From positions 1-64,000 of the forward strand of contig NZ_QUZU01000005.1 of NCBI RefSeq assembly GCF_004682055.1: a stretch of 64,000 nt of DNA, given 5' to 3'. Source of the DNA: Pseudomonas kairouanensis (lineage in GTDB: Bacteria > Pseudomonadota > Gammaproteobacteria > Pseudomonadales > Pseudomonadaceae). The notes under the pieces are model-generated. The model did no database searches. It was given only the letters and a program-made list of their open reading frames with translations, and was not told where the DNA came from. The position numbers and the translations under genes were made by a program. Positions 1 through 8,520 of this stretch are shown one piece after another. The first letter of the stretch is position 1, and the number at the start of each line of letters is the position of its first letter.

Positions 1-1781
1 CTCTGGAAAGAGCCCTGCGATTTGCCAGTGCCTGCGTCGACGGTCTCGCATCTCTCCTTGAGCCTTCGAACACCGATGCCAGTGACCTCGCTCGCTTGAT
101 AGAAGGCGAAGCAAAAAACCTCTCAGCAATCAGAATCGTGGTGCTCACCGACGGTATCGTTGGCAACATCACGCCTCCAGCGGAGTGGCGCGAAAAACCC
201 GTGGAGTTCGAGGCCTATGACATTGTCCGCCTCTTCCGTGTACTAGGCGAAGGCGAAACCCGCACAGATATCGCCGTTGACTTGATAGCCTTGTCAGGAA
301 AAGGATTGCCCTGCCTGCATGTGCCTGCACAGAATGACGATTACGATGCCTATCTTGCGGTCCTTCCCGGTGAAGTCCTGTCTCAGGTATATGAGCGCTA
401 CGGCGTCCGCCTCCTTGAGCTGAACGTTCGTGCGTTTTTGGGACTTCAGGGGCGCAAGAGCGTTAACGCTGAGCTTAGACGTACGATCGCCGATCAGCCG
501 TCCATGTTCCTCGCATTCAATAATGGCATCGTCGCCACTGTCGATGATCTGGATGTCGCCCCCAATGCCACGGGCGGCATCGAAATACGCTCTCTCAAGG
601 GCCTTCAGATCGTGAACGGTGGTCAGACTACCGCCTCACTGCACCGAGCCCGGCGTAAGGACTCTATTAGCCTTGAGCATGTAGCCGTCCCGGTAAAGAT
701 CATCAAAGTGGGTGGCGCCGACCTGAGTGAAATGGTCTCCTGCATCTCACGCGCAGCCAACCGGCAGAATACGGTCCAGCTCGCAGACTTCTCCGCAAAC
801 GACCCCTTCCATCAGCAGATTGAAACACTGGCCAACACGACTTGGCTCGATGACGGTAAAGGGCGCTGGTTCTATGAACGCGCCCGCGGCTCCTATCTGG
901 CGGCTGAACAGAAGGCAGCCTATCGCATATCAGACACGAAAATATTCCGTCAGCAAACCCCAAAGCAGCGCCGCCTCAGCAAGCTTGACGTTGCCCGCTA
1001 CCTCAGCGCCTGGTCCAGCCTCCCCGACAAGGTTTGCCTCGGTGGCCAGAAGAACTTCCAGATCTTCATGCAGCGACTCAAGGACGAGCCGACCCGCACG
1101 CCAGACCAGAATTGGTTCAAACGCCTGATAGCGATCGCGATCCTTTATCGCTCCGCAGAAAAGAAGATAAAGAGCATGAGGTTCCCTGCATATAGTGCTC
1201 AGATCATCGCCTATGTCATCGCTGGCATCTCACATCGCACAGGAGGGCGTATCGATTTCGATCTTCTTTGGTCGAAACAAGTAGTCAGTCCCGAACTCGA
1301 ACAACTTATCGCCGGCTGGGCCATAAAACTCGACGAAGTTATGCGCAAATCAGCTGGTCAGCGAAACCCTAGCGAATGGTTCAAGAAAGCAGATTGCTGG
1401 AAAGACATCCAGGATAAGCTTCCTGAGTTTTCCGATCCCCTGCCATCCGAGCTCTCTTACTCAGCCGGAGAAGCAACGGACGGTATCAAGCCAATGATCC
1501 CCACCGGCACTCATACCGCCGCAGACTATGAGCGCATCACTCGCTGTATGGAAATACCGGCAACTATCTGGCTTGAAGTAGCCGAGCGTGGAGAGCAAAC
1601 AAACACCATCCATTGGAAAGTAGCAGGTATATGCCGCACCATGGCGACCTACGCCGCAGGCGGTTGGCAGCGAAAGCCGACTGCCAGACAGGCAAAACCG
1701 GCCCTCGAAGCGGTCATTGCTGTCGAAAGGGCTGGGCTGGTTAATGCAGGGCTGCTGGCACAGCAGGTCGATGTTAATTAG
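1..1781 (+). CDS. AIPR-family abortive-infection phage-resistance protein, 5' end outside window
   Basis: The reading frame is open from base 3 with no stop upstream of the first possible start (TTG at 96), so the true start lies left of the window and about 592 C-terminal residues are visible. The AIPR signature is clear: FNNGIVATVDDL, then LQIVNGGQTTASL, then an NRQNTVQLADFSANDPF segment. AIPR (Pfam PF10592) is named from lactococcal abortive-infection systems and often sits in defence islands beside Z1, PD-(D/E)XK, HATPase and DNA methyltransferase genes. None of those partners is visible here; they would lie to the left. Codon use is more AT-tolerant than in the core genes, consistent with acquired DNA. 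The biochemical activity is not known from the sequence. Confidence 0.85.
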   Translation, partial: LERALRFASACVDGLASLLEPSNTDASDLARLIEGEAKNLSAIRIVVLTDGIVGNITPPAEWREKPVEFEAYDIVRLFRVLGEGETRTDIAVDLIALSGKGLPCLHVPAQNDDYDAYLAVLPGEVLSQVYERYGVRLLELNVRAFLGLQGRKSVNAELRRTIADQPSMFLAFNNGIVATVDDLDVAPNATGGIEIRSLKGLQIVNGGQTTASLHRARRKDSISLEHVAVPVKIIKVGGADLSEMVSCISRAANRQNTVQLADFSANDPFHQQIETLANTTWLDDGKGRWFYERARGSYLAAEQKAAYRISDTKIFRQQTPKQRRLSKLDVARYLSAWSSLPDKVCLGGQKNFQIFMQRLKDEPTRTPDQNWFKRLIAIAILYRSAEKKIKSMRFPAYSAQIIAYVIAGISHRTGGRIDFDLLWSKQVVSPELEQLIAGWAIKLDEVMRKSAGQRNPSEWFKKADCWKDIQDKLPEFSDPLPSELSYSAGEATDGIKPMIPTGTHTAADYERITRCMEIPATIWLEVAERGEQTNTIHWKVAGICRTMATYAAGGWQRKPTARQAKPALEAVIAVERAGLVNAGLLAQQVDVN

Positions 1782-1912
1782 GTCTGAGCCTGCGCCTCGG
1801 AAGAACGCTGAGGCAATCATTGCGTTCGGTACTCCGTGTAGTGGTTGCCCGCCAGGTGCATTGCCACTGGGTCGCCCAGATCGTCGGCCACCAGCACATA
1901 AAGGTATGAACG

Positions 1913-2188
1913 ATGAAGGCACCCAAGGACCTGATCCGCATTCACTTCGACGATTCGGGCAACTTTGAAGAATCTGCCTCCGGTCGGTTCTTCCTGGACC
2001 CAGGCAACGGATCCTCGGTCGACCTTTCCGCAGTGCGGATCCTCGGCTGCCACGTCGACACGGACCGCCAACTGTACACCGGCGTGCTTCGTCCCGAGGT
2101 CCTTGCCCTGTTCGAGGCCTCGGAGCTGGTCGACTTAGCTGGACGACAATGGCATCCAGGACGGGGAGGGCTGTCTCGTCCTAAATAA
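1913..2188 (+). CDS. unrecognised 91-residue ORF, possibly a truncated gene
   Basis: ATG at 1913 follows an AAAGG ribosome-binding match at good spacing, 130 bases after the AIPR stop. The first 75 or so codons have strong G/C third-position bias. The last ten or so (after QWHPGR) are compositionally poorer, which suggests a C-terminal truncation. I do not recognise the family. The residues include DLIRIHFDDSGNF near the start and VRILGCHVDTDRQLY in the middle; no catalytic motif, signal peptide or membrane segment is evident. An antisense ORF over 1817-2071 has only a TTG start and no ribosome-binding site, so I prefer this strand. It could belong to the same accessory island as the AIPR gene. 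Confidence 0.45.
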   Translation: MKAPKDLIRIHFDDSGNFEESASGRFFLDPGNGSSVDLSAVRILGCHVDTDRQLYTGVLRPEVLALFEASELVDLAGRQWHPGRGGLSRPK

Positions 2189-2230
2189 GGTTTACACCTG
2201 TTTCAGGACTAGACAGCTGCTGCGCTTATC

Positions 2231-2362
2231 CTACTTCTTATTACCCTTCGACTTCGGCGGGCGCTTTTTGTCCGTTTCCTTCACCGTTTCCCTAGGCCTC
2301 TTCCTTGCCTCAGCTTCTGTCACGTATTCCCCTGTAACCGCATCACGGTACCTGCTTGGCAT
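2231..2362 (-). CDS. small highly charged protein (43 aa), 'YRDAxTGxYVT' family
   Basis: ATG at 2362 is preceded by AAGGAG seven bases upstream and the frame runs 43 codons to TAG at 2231. The protein begins MPSRYRDAVTGEYVTEAEA and ends in a lysine/proline-rich basic tail. This resembles a family of very small bacterial proteins, with YRDA-TG-YVT and TTVKE-type motifs, that databases often mislabel as multidrug transporters. There is no hydrophobic segment here, so a transport role is not supported. It sits convergent to the plus-strand island genes and just left of the IS66 insertion. Confidence 0.65.
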   Translation of the reverse strand: MPSRYRDAVTGEYVTEAEARKRPRETVKETDKKRPPKSKGNKK

Positions 2363-2542
2363 AAACGCTCCTTATCAGCCCGTCGCCACCTTGGCGACTC
2401 TTTCGAGGCTAGCTCAGGCGCTTGGGTGAACAAGCTTCAGTATGTGAGCACTCGTGTAAGCGAACGGTGAACCCACCTACCGTTCTCCCAAATTAAGGGC
2501 GATGGTGTCCGCCTATTTTTAAGCGGACGCGATAGCCCTTAA

Positions 2543-2860
2543 ATGCGCCAACGAAGCTCTTACCCCAAGTCGTTCAAAGCCCAGGTTGTCCAGGAATGCC
2601 TGCAACCCGGCGCCTCCATCTCCAGCGTGGCCATCAGTCACGGCATCAATGCCAACGTGATCCGTAAGTGGCTGCCACTTTTTCGAGACCAGCCACCCGC
2701 AACCCTGCCGGCGTTTGTTCCGCTAAAGGTCGCCCCGAAAAGGCAGGCCGAGTCATCGGTGATCATCGAGCTGCCATTTGGCGAGCAAACCATCACGGTG
2801 AAATGGCCAGCTTCCGATCCCGAAGGATGTGTCCGTTTTGTCCGTGGACTTGCTTCGTGA
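2543..2860 (+). CDS. tnpA: IS66 accessory protein TnpA
   Basis: The 105-residue protein has an N-terminal helix-turn-helix of the transposase-8/IS66 OrfA type: YPKSFKAQVVQECL, then ISSVAISHGINANVIRKW. The C-terminal part (IELPFGEQTITVKWP) is typical of IS66 TnpA. The protein is thought to bind DNA and is needed for transposition together with TnpB and TnpC. Its stop overlaps the GTG start of tnpB in a GTGA junction, which implies translational coupling. Confidence 0.92.
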   Translation: MRQRSSYPKSFKAQVVQECLQPGASISSVAISHGINANVIRKWLPLFRDQPPATLPAFVPLKVAPKRQAESSVIIELPFGEQTITVKWPASDPEGCVRFVRGLAS

Positions 2861-3192
2861 TCCGCATCGACGCAATTTGGCTGGCCACCGAACCGATGGA
2901 TATGCGCTCCGGCACCGAGAAAGCCCTCGCGCGCGTCGTGTCTGTGTTCGGTGCGGCGCAGCCGCACTGCGCTTACCTCTTTGCCAATCGCCGAGGCAAC
3001 CGCATGAAAGTGTTGGTGCACGACGGCTTGGGCGTTTGGCTGGCGGCACGCCGTCTACATCAAGGAAAGTTCTCCTGGCCGAGTAATCGGCATGGTGACC
3101 AAATGGAGCTAAATACTGAGCAGCTCCATGCACTGGTGGTCGGTCTTCCCTGGCAATGGCTTGGGTCTGACGGAGCCATCCGTAACCATTAA
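2857..3192 (+). CDS. tnpB: IS66 accessory protein TnpB
   Basis: The protein is 111 residues long from a GTG at 2857 that overlaps the tnpA stop. It contains the family core: the IWLATEPMDMRSG segment, then CAYLFANRRGNRMKVLVHD, then LLHQ/RLHQGKFSWP-like residues. TnpB is a conserved small IS66 protein of unknown biochemical role required for transposition. An upstream in-frame extension to 2668 exists but lies inside tnpA and is not needed to cover the family domain. Confidence 0.92.
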   Translation: MIRIDAIWLATEPMDMRSGTEKALARVVSVFGAAQPHCAYLFANRRGNRMKVLVHDGLGVWLAARRLHQGKFSWPSNRHGDQMELNTEQLHALVVGLPWQWLGSDGAIRNH

Positions 3193-3241
3193 GAGACATG
3201 GATGACATACATCGATCAGCAGATCGGGCAGAGTCATCGCC

Positions 3242-4789
3242 ATGATTCCTACTACCCCTCTCGATCAGCTCGACACCGAACAACTGCGCAGCCTCGCTGC
3301 GCAGTTGCTCAACCGCGTTGAGCATCTAGATATGCAGCTGGCGAGCCTCGACAAAGAGGTGCTTCATCAGAAGACCCGCAACCAGCAACTCATTCACGAA
3401 ATAGCCCAGCTCAAACGCCACCGCTTCGCCAAACGCTCCGAGTCGTTCAGCCCTAATCAGGCCAGCTTGCTCGACGACCTGATTGAGACCGACCTGGCCG
3501 CCATCGAAGCAGAGCTTGAAATCCTGGCACCAAAACCAGCGCAATCAGTAGCCCGCCAGCAACCCAAACGCACTGCGTTGCCTGCCGAGTTTCCTCGCAC
3601 ACTAATTCATCACGAGCCTGAAAACACTCAATGCCAATGCGGCTGCGCCCTCAAGCGCATCGGCGAAGACGTCAGCGAAAAGCTCGACTACACGCCAGGC
3701 GTGTTCAGCGTTGAACGGCATATTCGTGGCAAATGGGTCTGTGATAACTGCGAAACCTTGATTCAAGAGCCGGTGCCGGCGCAAGTTATCGACAAAGGCA
3801 TCCCGACTGCCGGGCTGCTGGCTCAGGTGATGATCGCGAAATACGCCGATCATTTGCCGCTGTACCGCCAGGAGCAAATCTTCGGGCGAGCCGGTCTCGC
3901 AATTCCTCGATCAACACTGGCCAGCTGGGTCGGCGCTTGCGGCGTGCAATTACAGCCACTGGTCGATGCCCTGCGCGAGGTCGTGCTTGAGCACAACGTG
4001 GTGCATGTCGATGAAACGCCAGTGCAGATGCTCGCACCGGGTGAAAAGAAGACTCATCGTGCTTATGTTTGGGGCTATGCCACGACCGCGTTCGCTGAAA
4101 TCAGCGCGGTGGTGTACGACTTCAGTCCTGGTCGTTCGGGCGAATATGCCCGCAACTTTCTCGGCGACTGGAAAGGCAAGTTGGTCTGTGATGATTACAG
4201 TGGTTACAAAGCCAGTTTTGCACTTGGCGTCACTGAAATCGGCTGCATGACCCACGCCCGCCGTAAGTTCTACGACCTGCACGTCACCAATAAAAGCGTG
4301 CTTGCCGAGCAAGCGTTGCGGTACATCGCGGCCCTATATGAAATTGAACGCGAAGTTCGCGATTTGGAACCGGATGTCCGGCGACGAATACGTCAGGAAA
4401 AAGCAGCGCCCCTGATGTACGCGTTTCATACCTGGATGATCGCCCAGCGTGAGCTTGTGCATGAAGGTTTGGGGATTACCAAAGCCTTGGATTACAGCCT
4501 AAAACGCTGGGCTGCGCTGAGCCGTTATCTGAACGACGGCACGGTGCCCATAGACAACAACCATATCGAGCAGCAAATTCGACCTTGGGCTCTTGGAAGA
4601 AAAAACCGGTTGTTCGCTGGGTCACTACGCAGTGGCCAACGCGCTGCTGCGCTAATGAGTTTGATCCAGTCGGCCAAGCTCAACGGGCATGATGCGTATG
4701 CTTATCTGAAGGACGTTCTTACTCGCCTGCCGACGCAGCGGGCGAGTGAAATTGGGGAGTTGTTGCCGCATCGTTGGCAACCGGCTTAG
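3242..4789 (+). CDS. tnpC: IS66-family DDE transposase TnpC
   Basis: This 515-residue protein has the usual IS66 transposase length. An N-terminal coiled coil (about residues 10-60) is followed by a zinc-binding region with CQCGC and CDNC (about 130-165), then the catalytic core. Acidic residues are visible in VHVDETPVQML, LVCDDYSGYK and NNHIEQQIRPWALGRKN. The C-terminus ends in the family tail. It shares almost all its sequence with the second, broken copy downstream; that copy reads KNWLFAVS where this one reads KNRLFAGS. Confidence 0.95.
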   Translation: MIPTTPLDQLDTEQLRSLAAQLLNRVEHLDMQLASLDKEVLHQKTRNQQLIHEIAQLKRHRFAKRSESFSPNQASLLDDLIETDLAAIEAELEILAPKPAQSVARQQPKRTALPAEFPRTLIHHEPENTQCQCGCALKRIGEDVSEKLDYTPGVFSVERHIRGKWVCDNCETLIQEPVPAQVIDKGIPTAGLLAQVMIAKYADHLPLYRQEQIFGRAGLAIPRSTLASWVGACGVQLQPLVDALREVVLEHNVVHVDETPVQMLAPGEKKTHRAYVWGYATTAFAEISAVVYDFSPGRSGEYARNFLGDWKGKLVCDDYSGYKASFALGVTEIGCMTHARRKFYDLHVTNKSVLAEQALRYIAALYEIEREVRDLEPDVRRRIRQEKAAPLMYAFHTWMIAQRELVHEGLGITKALDYSLKRWAALSRYLNDGTVPIDNNHIEQQIRPWALGRKNRLFAGSLRSGQRAAALMSLIQSAKLNGHDAYAYLKDVLTRLPTQRASEIGELLPHRWQPA

Positions 4790-4819
4790 CTGCGCAAGAC
4801 GGGATGCCCGGACGCTTAC

Positions 4820-5582
4820 TCAGCGACTGCTGGGTTTGATCAAGCATTCATGGTTGGAGAGCGGAGGCGTTTATGGCTATCGCAAAATCCATGACGATCT
4901 GCGCGGGGTTGGTGAAGTTTGCGGGCGCCATCGTGTGGCAAGGCTGATGGGTCTTGAAGGGCTGCGCTCTCAGACAGGGTATCGACGACGCCCTGGAAAG
5001 TACGGCGGTAAGCCAGCGGTCGCCTCACCCAATTTGCTGAAGCGCCAGTTTGATGTCGTGGAACCCAACAAGGTTTGGGTAACCGACATCACCTATATTC
5101 GTACGTATGAAGGCTGGTTGTATTTGGCGGTGGTGCTGGATCTGTTTTCTCGTCAGGTCGTTGGCTGGTCAATGAAGTCGCAGATGACCAGTGATTTGGC
5201 CATTGATGCTTTATTGATGGCGGTTTGGAGGCGTAAACCGAAACAAGAGGTAATGATTCATAGTGACCAAGGCAGCCAGTACAGCAGCTCCGATTGGCGT
5301 AGCTTTTTGAAGGCGAACAATTTGGTTGCCAGCATGAGTCGCCGAGGCAACTGCCATGACAACGCGGTGGCCGAGAGCTTTTTCCAGCTTCTGAAACGGG
5401 AACGGATCAAGCGAAAAATCTACACCACGCGGGAAGATGCTCGTAGTGATGTGTTCGATTACATCGAGATGTTCTACAACGTAAAACGCCGCCATGGTTT
5501 CAACAACCAGCTGTCACCGGTAGAGTTTGAAAAGCGTTACGCAATGAGCTTGCAAGGTGTCTAGATAATCCGGGGCGATTCA
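4820..5582 (+). pseudogene. IS3-family (IS51/IS150-like) transposase OrfB, 5' truncated
   Basis: The frame reads from the IS66 right end into an IS3 OrfB lacking its N-terminus and the whole of OrfA. It keeps the HTH_21 region (SGGVYGYRKIHDDL) and the full DDE integrase core: VWVTDITYI, IHSDQGSQYSS, then AVAESFF. The coding region stops at 5564. The IS3 right terminus (TAGATAATCCGGGGCGATTCA) ends near 5582 and abuts IS66 tnpC sequence. An open frame entering from 4746 starts inside tnpC and is accidental. Confidence 0.9.
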
Positions 5583-6789
5583 AACCTGAAAACACCCAGT
5601 GCCAATGCGGCTGCGCCCTCAAGCGCATCGGCGAAGACGTCAGCGAAAAGCTCGACTACACGCCAGGCGTGTTCAGTGTTGAACGGCATATTCGTGGCAA
5701 ATGGGTCTGTGACAACTGCGAAACCTTGATTCAAAAGCCGGTGCCGGCGCAAGCCTTTTTGACAAAGGCATCCCGACTGCCGGGCTGCTGGCTCAGGTGA
5801 TGATCGCGAAATACGCTGATCATTTGCCGCTGTATCGCCAGGAGCAAGTCTTCGGGCGAGCCGGTCTCGCAATTCCTCGATCAACACTGGCCAGCTGGGT
5901 CGGCGCTTGCGGCGTGCAATTACAGCCACTGGTCGATGCCCTGCGCGAGGTCGTGCTTGAGCACAACGTAGTGCATGTCGATGAAACGCCGGTGCAGATG
6001 CTCGCGCCGGGCGAGAAGAATACTCATCGCGCTTATGTTTGGGGCTATGCCACGACGGCGTTCGCTGAGATCAGTGCGGTGGTGTATGACTTCAGCCCTG
6101 GTCGCTCGGGCGAATATGCCCGCACCTTTCTGGGCGACTGGAAAGGCAAGTTGGTCTGTGACGATTACAGCGGTTACAAAGCCAGTTTTGCACTTGGCGT
6201 CACTGAAATCGGCTGCATGACCCACGCCCGCCGTAAGTTCTACGACTTGCACATCACCAATAAAAGCGTGCTGGCCGAACAAGCGTTGCGGTACATCGCG
6301 GCCCTATATGAAATTGATCGCGAGGTTCGCGATTTGGAACCGGATGTCCGGCGACGAATACGTCAGGAAAAAGCAGCGCCCCTGATGGACGCGTTTCATG
6401 CCTGGATGATCGCCCAGCGCGAGCGTGTGCATGAAGGTTTGGGGATTACCAAGGCGCTGGATTACAGCCTAAAACGATGGGCTGCGTTGAGCCGTTATCT
6501 CAACGACGGCACGGTGCCGATAGACAACAACCATATCGAACAGCAAATTCGACCTTGGGCTCTTGGAAGAAAAAACTGGCTGTTCGCCGTTTCACTACGC
6601 AGTGGCCAACGCGCTGCCGCGCTAATGAGTTTGATCCAGTCAGCCAAGCTCAACGGCCACGATACGTATGCTTATCTAAAAGACGTGCTTACTCGCCTGC
6701 CGACGCAGCGGGCGAGTAAGATTGGGGAGTTATTCCCGCATCGATGGCGACCGGCTTAGTTGCGCAAGACGGGATGCCTGACCGCTTAC
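5583..6789 (+). pseudogene. tnpC: second IS66 tnpC, 5' truncated by IS3 and frameshifted
   Basis: From 5583 the DNA matches the intact tnpC beginning at about codon 124 (the CCTGAAAACAC region) and continues through the IS66 right end. It is missing tnpA, tnpB and the N-terminus. At about 5754-5762 it reads GCCTTTTTGAC where the intact copy reads GTTATCGAC, a net +2 shift. The remaining 320-codon open frame from 5797 keeps the catalytic residues but cannot be full-length transposase. IS3 insertion is the first lesion and the frameshift a second, independent one. Confidence 0.92.
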
Positions 6790-6810
6790 GCACTCGTTAC
6801 CGAACCGAAA

Positions 6811-6845
6811 AAAAGCCTGCTGAACACAATGCTCAGCAGGCTTTT
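6811..6845. terminator. bidirectional rho-independent terminator
   Basis: A perfect 13-bp stem (AAAAGCCTGCTGA with TCAGCAGGCTTTT) has a 9-base loop. Reading on the minus strand the stem is followed by eight T residues, so it fits the end of the MFS gene that stops at 6864. It would also stop transcripts leaving the IS block. Confidence 0.85.
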
Positions 6846-6863
6846 GAGTGAAACCTTTTCCGA

Positions 6864-8090
6864 TCAGGCAGCCTGAGCCACCAGGCTATTACTCACCTTA
6901 CGCCCCAACACCAACACCGTCACAAACCCAGCACCCACCAACGCCGTGGCCAGGCTCAGCAGCACCGCGCTGCCCATCTGGTCGACGATACGCCCGCCGA
7001 AGAACGAACCCAGGGCAATGATCACTTGGAACAAGGCGACGAACAGCGGCATGCCGCGTTCCACGTCCTTGGGGGCTACCACAAACATCCAGATACTGGC
7101 GCAGGCTGGGAACGCGCCGAAGGCGAAGCCCCAGAGTGCGATCAGCATCGAGGCGCCGGTCAGGCCGGTGGCGAAGTGGGGGAACAGCGCGGTGCTGGTG
7201 CCGATCATCAGCGCTACCAGCAACAGGGTGTGACGCACGCTGCGGTTGGCGGCGAAGCCGGCGAACACGTTGCCCAGCACGCCCGCTGCGCCGTAGAGCA
7301 GCAGCAGCGAGCCAATGGTCGGGCCGTCGAAGCCGGAGCTGTTTTTGAAGAACGGCGCCACATAGGTGTAGGCGGCAAAGTGCGCCAGGCCAATCAGCAA
7401 GACGGCGATCAAGCCGACCCGTGCTTGGGGGTTGATAAACAACGCCGGCAGGTCACTGACGCGAATGGCCTTTTCCGGTTTGAGCTGGGGCAGCAGCAGG
7501 ACCTGCGCCAGTAGCACCGGCACGCCCACCAGTGCGGTGGCAAGAAAAGTCATGCGCCAGCCCATCAGCCCACTGAGCCAGGTGCCGACGGGCACGCCCA
7601 ATACGGTGGCCAGGGTCACACCCATCATGATGATCGAAGTAGCCTTTGCCACCCCGACGCCCTTGGGGGCCAGGCGGCCGCTGAGGGCAATAGCTGTCGC
7701 CCAGAACCCGCCGATACTGATGCCCAGCAGCACCCGGCCGAACAGCAGCAGGCTGAAGTCACTGGCATAGGCCACGACCGAGTTGGCGATGATCATGATC
7801 AGTGTCAGGCCAATCAGCAGATAGCGCCGGTCCATGGCGCCAATGAACACCGACAGCAAAGGCGCGGCGAGGGCGGCCATGATGCCGGGCAGTGTCACCA
7901 TCAGGCCCGCGTGGCCGGCACTGATGCCCAAGTCGCTGGCGACGTCATTGAGGACGCCCACTGGCAGGAACTCACTGGTCACCAGGGCGAAGGCGCCCAC
8001 GGCAACCGAGAGAATGGCCAGCCACTGCTGTTTGACGCTTTGTTGATTATGCTCGGGGCGGCCGTGCGGGGCCTGTGTGGCACTTGGCAT
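6864..8090 (-). CDS. DHA1-type MFS efflux transporter (NepI/purine-nucleoside exporter-like)
   Basis: This 408-residue protein has about 12 predicted membrane segments and begins at the ATG at 8090; longer open sequence upstream is non-hydrophobic and lacks a ribosome-binding site. The motif-A-like DRRYL between segments 2 and 3, the early FLPVGVLND, and FGRVLLGISIGGFWATAIALSGRLAP are close in style to E. coli NepI, a proton-driven purine ribonucleoside exporter, and to related arabinose/chloramphenicol exporters. The substrate is not certain. It stands alone, ending at a strong terminator, with the IS66 scar immediately downstream. Confidence 0.85.
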   Translation of the reverse strand: MPSATQAPHGRPEHNQQSVKQQWLAILSVAVGAFALVTSEFLPVGVLNDVASDLGISAGHAGLMVTLPGIMAALAAPLLSVFIGAMDRRYLLIGLTLIMIIANSVVAYASDFSLLLFGRVLLGISIGGFWATAIALSGRLAPKGVGVAKATSIIMMGVTLATVLGVPVGTWLSGLMGWRMTFLATALVGVPVLLAQVLLLPQLKPEKAIRVSDLPALFINPQARVGLIAVLLIGLAHFAAYTYVAPFFKNSSGFDGPTIGSLLLLYGAAGVLGNVFAGFAANRSVRHTLLLVALMIGTSTALFPHFATGLTGASMLIALWGFAFGAFPACASIWMFVVAPKDVERGMPLFVALFQVIIALGSFFGGRIVDQMGSAVLLSLATALVGAGFVTVLVLGRKVSNSLVAQAA

Positions 8091-8280
8091 GGTGTGGGTT
8101 CCAAGATGAATGTCGCCTGTAGCCAGACGAGGGGAAGGAATTGGGGGGCGATTATATAAACCGGTCTTGATGAGTAAGCAGGCGCTCGTTTCGATAGTAA
8201 TCATCAGTGCAATCGATTGGATGCCAGTTTCGTATGATATCTTTATGCCATCACACGTCGTGATGGTCACGGAGGATGGT

Positions 8281-8412
8281 ATGAGGAAGCTGTCGTTGCT
8301 GGGTTTGCTGGTGGTATTGGCCGTTAGTCCGCTGTATGCGATGGGGTGTCCGAAGGGCACGCATCCGGTGGGTGGGACGGGGTCGCATCATAAGGGTGGG
8401 ACGTGCCAGTAG
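8281..8412 (+). CDS. tiny exported protein with paired cysteines and GSHHKGGTC tail (43 aa)
   Basis: ATG at 8281 follows GGAGG with seven bases between. Residues 1-20 form a textbook signal peptide (MRKLSLLGLLVVLAVSPLYA). The predicted mature part is only 23 residues, rich in glycine and histidine, with two cysteines that could form a disulphide: MGCPKGTHPVGGTGSHHKGG then TCQ. Related small pseudomonad proteins with a CP-G-HP-GG-G-HH-GG-C pattern come to mind, but no function is established. The histidines and cysteines could bind a metal, which is inference. Confidence 0.7.
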   Translation: MRKLSLLGLLVVLAVSPLYAMGCPKGTHPVGGTGSHHKGGTCQ

Positions 8413-8448
8413 GTCGCTTGTGGGATTGCCCTGCGAGATTCAAGAGAC

Positions 8449-8482
8449 AAAAAAGCCTGCCGAGCCCAATACTCTGCAGGCC
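8449..8482 (-). terminator. rho-independent terminator for the antitoxin relic
   Basis: A GCAGGC/GCCTGC stem with a 15-base loop is followed on the minus strand by TTTTTT. It lies 40 bases past the stop of the minus-strand gene at 8521. On the plus strand the T run is weak, so the small exported-protein gene may use it only partly. Confidence 0.6.
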
Positions 8483-8520
8483 TTTACGTACGGTGGTAGT
8501 TGATCAGCCTGCATCTTCCG

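Larger units (their letters stand above)
2456..4819 (+). mobile_element. intact IS66-family insertion sequence (about 2.36 kb)
   Basis: The left end GTAAGCGAACGG and the inverted right end GTAAGCGTCCGG form imperfect terminal repeats. Between them lie the three genes of IS66 in the usual order, tnpA, tnpB and tnpC, all uninterrupted. Its left flank is GCACTCGT but its right flank (TCAGCGAC) is IS3 sequence, so this copy is probably a recombinant of two IS66 elements rather than a simple insertion. Confidence 0.9.
2448..6797 (+). mobile_element. nested IS66 / IS3 / IS66 scar bounded by one 8-bp target duplication
   Basis: GCACTCGT occurs at 2448-2455 immediately before the left IS66 end (GTAAGCG at 2456) and again at 6790-6797 immediately after the right IS66 end (CGCTTAC ending at 6789). 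Eight-base duplications are characteristic of IS66. The inner junction at 4819/4820 is not flanked by this repeat. Inside lie an intact IS66, a 5'-truncated IS3-family transposase, and the 3' half of a second IS66. Removing the whole block and one repeat restores an uninterrupted intergenic sequence. Confidence 0.9.

Noticed and set aside
1817..2071. 84-codon minus-strand frame opposite the unrecognised ORF
   Set aside because: It needs a TTG start without a ribosome-binding site; third-position bias favours the plus strand. Kept only as a weak alternative.
4746..4819. Apparent fusion of IS66 tnpC 3' end with IS3 transposase
   Set aside because: The frame enters IS3 sequence by chance from a different tnpC frame; it is not a real fusion gene.
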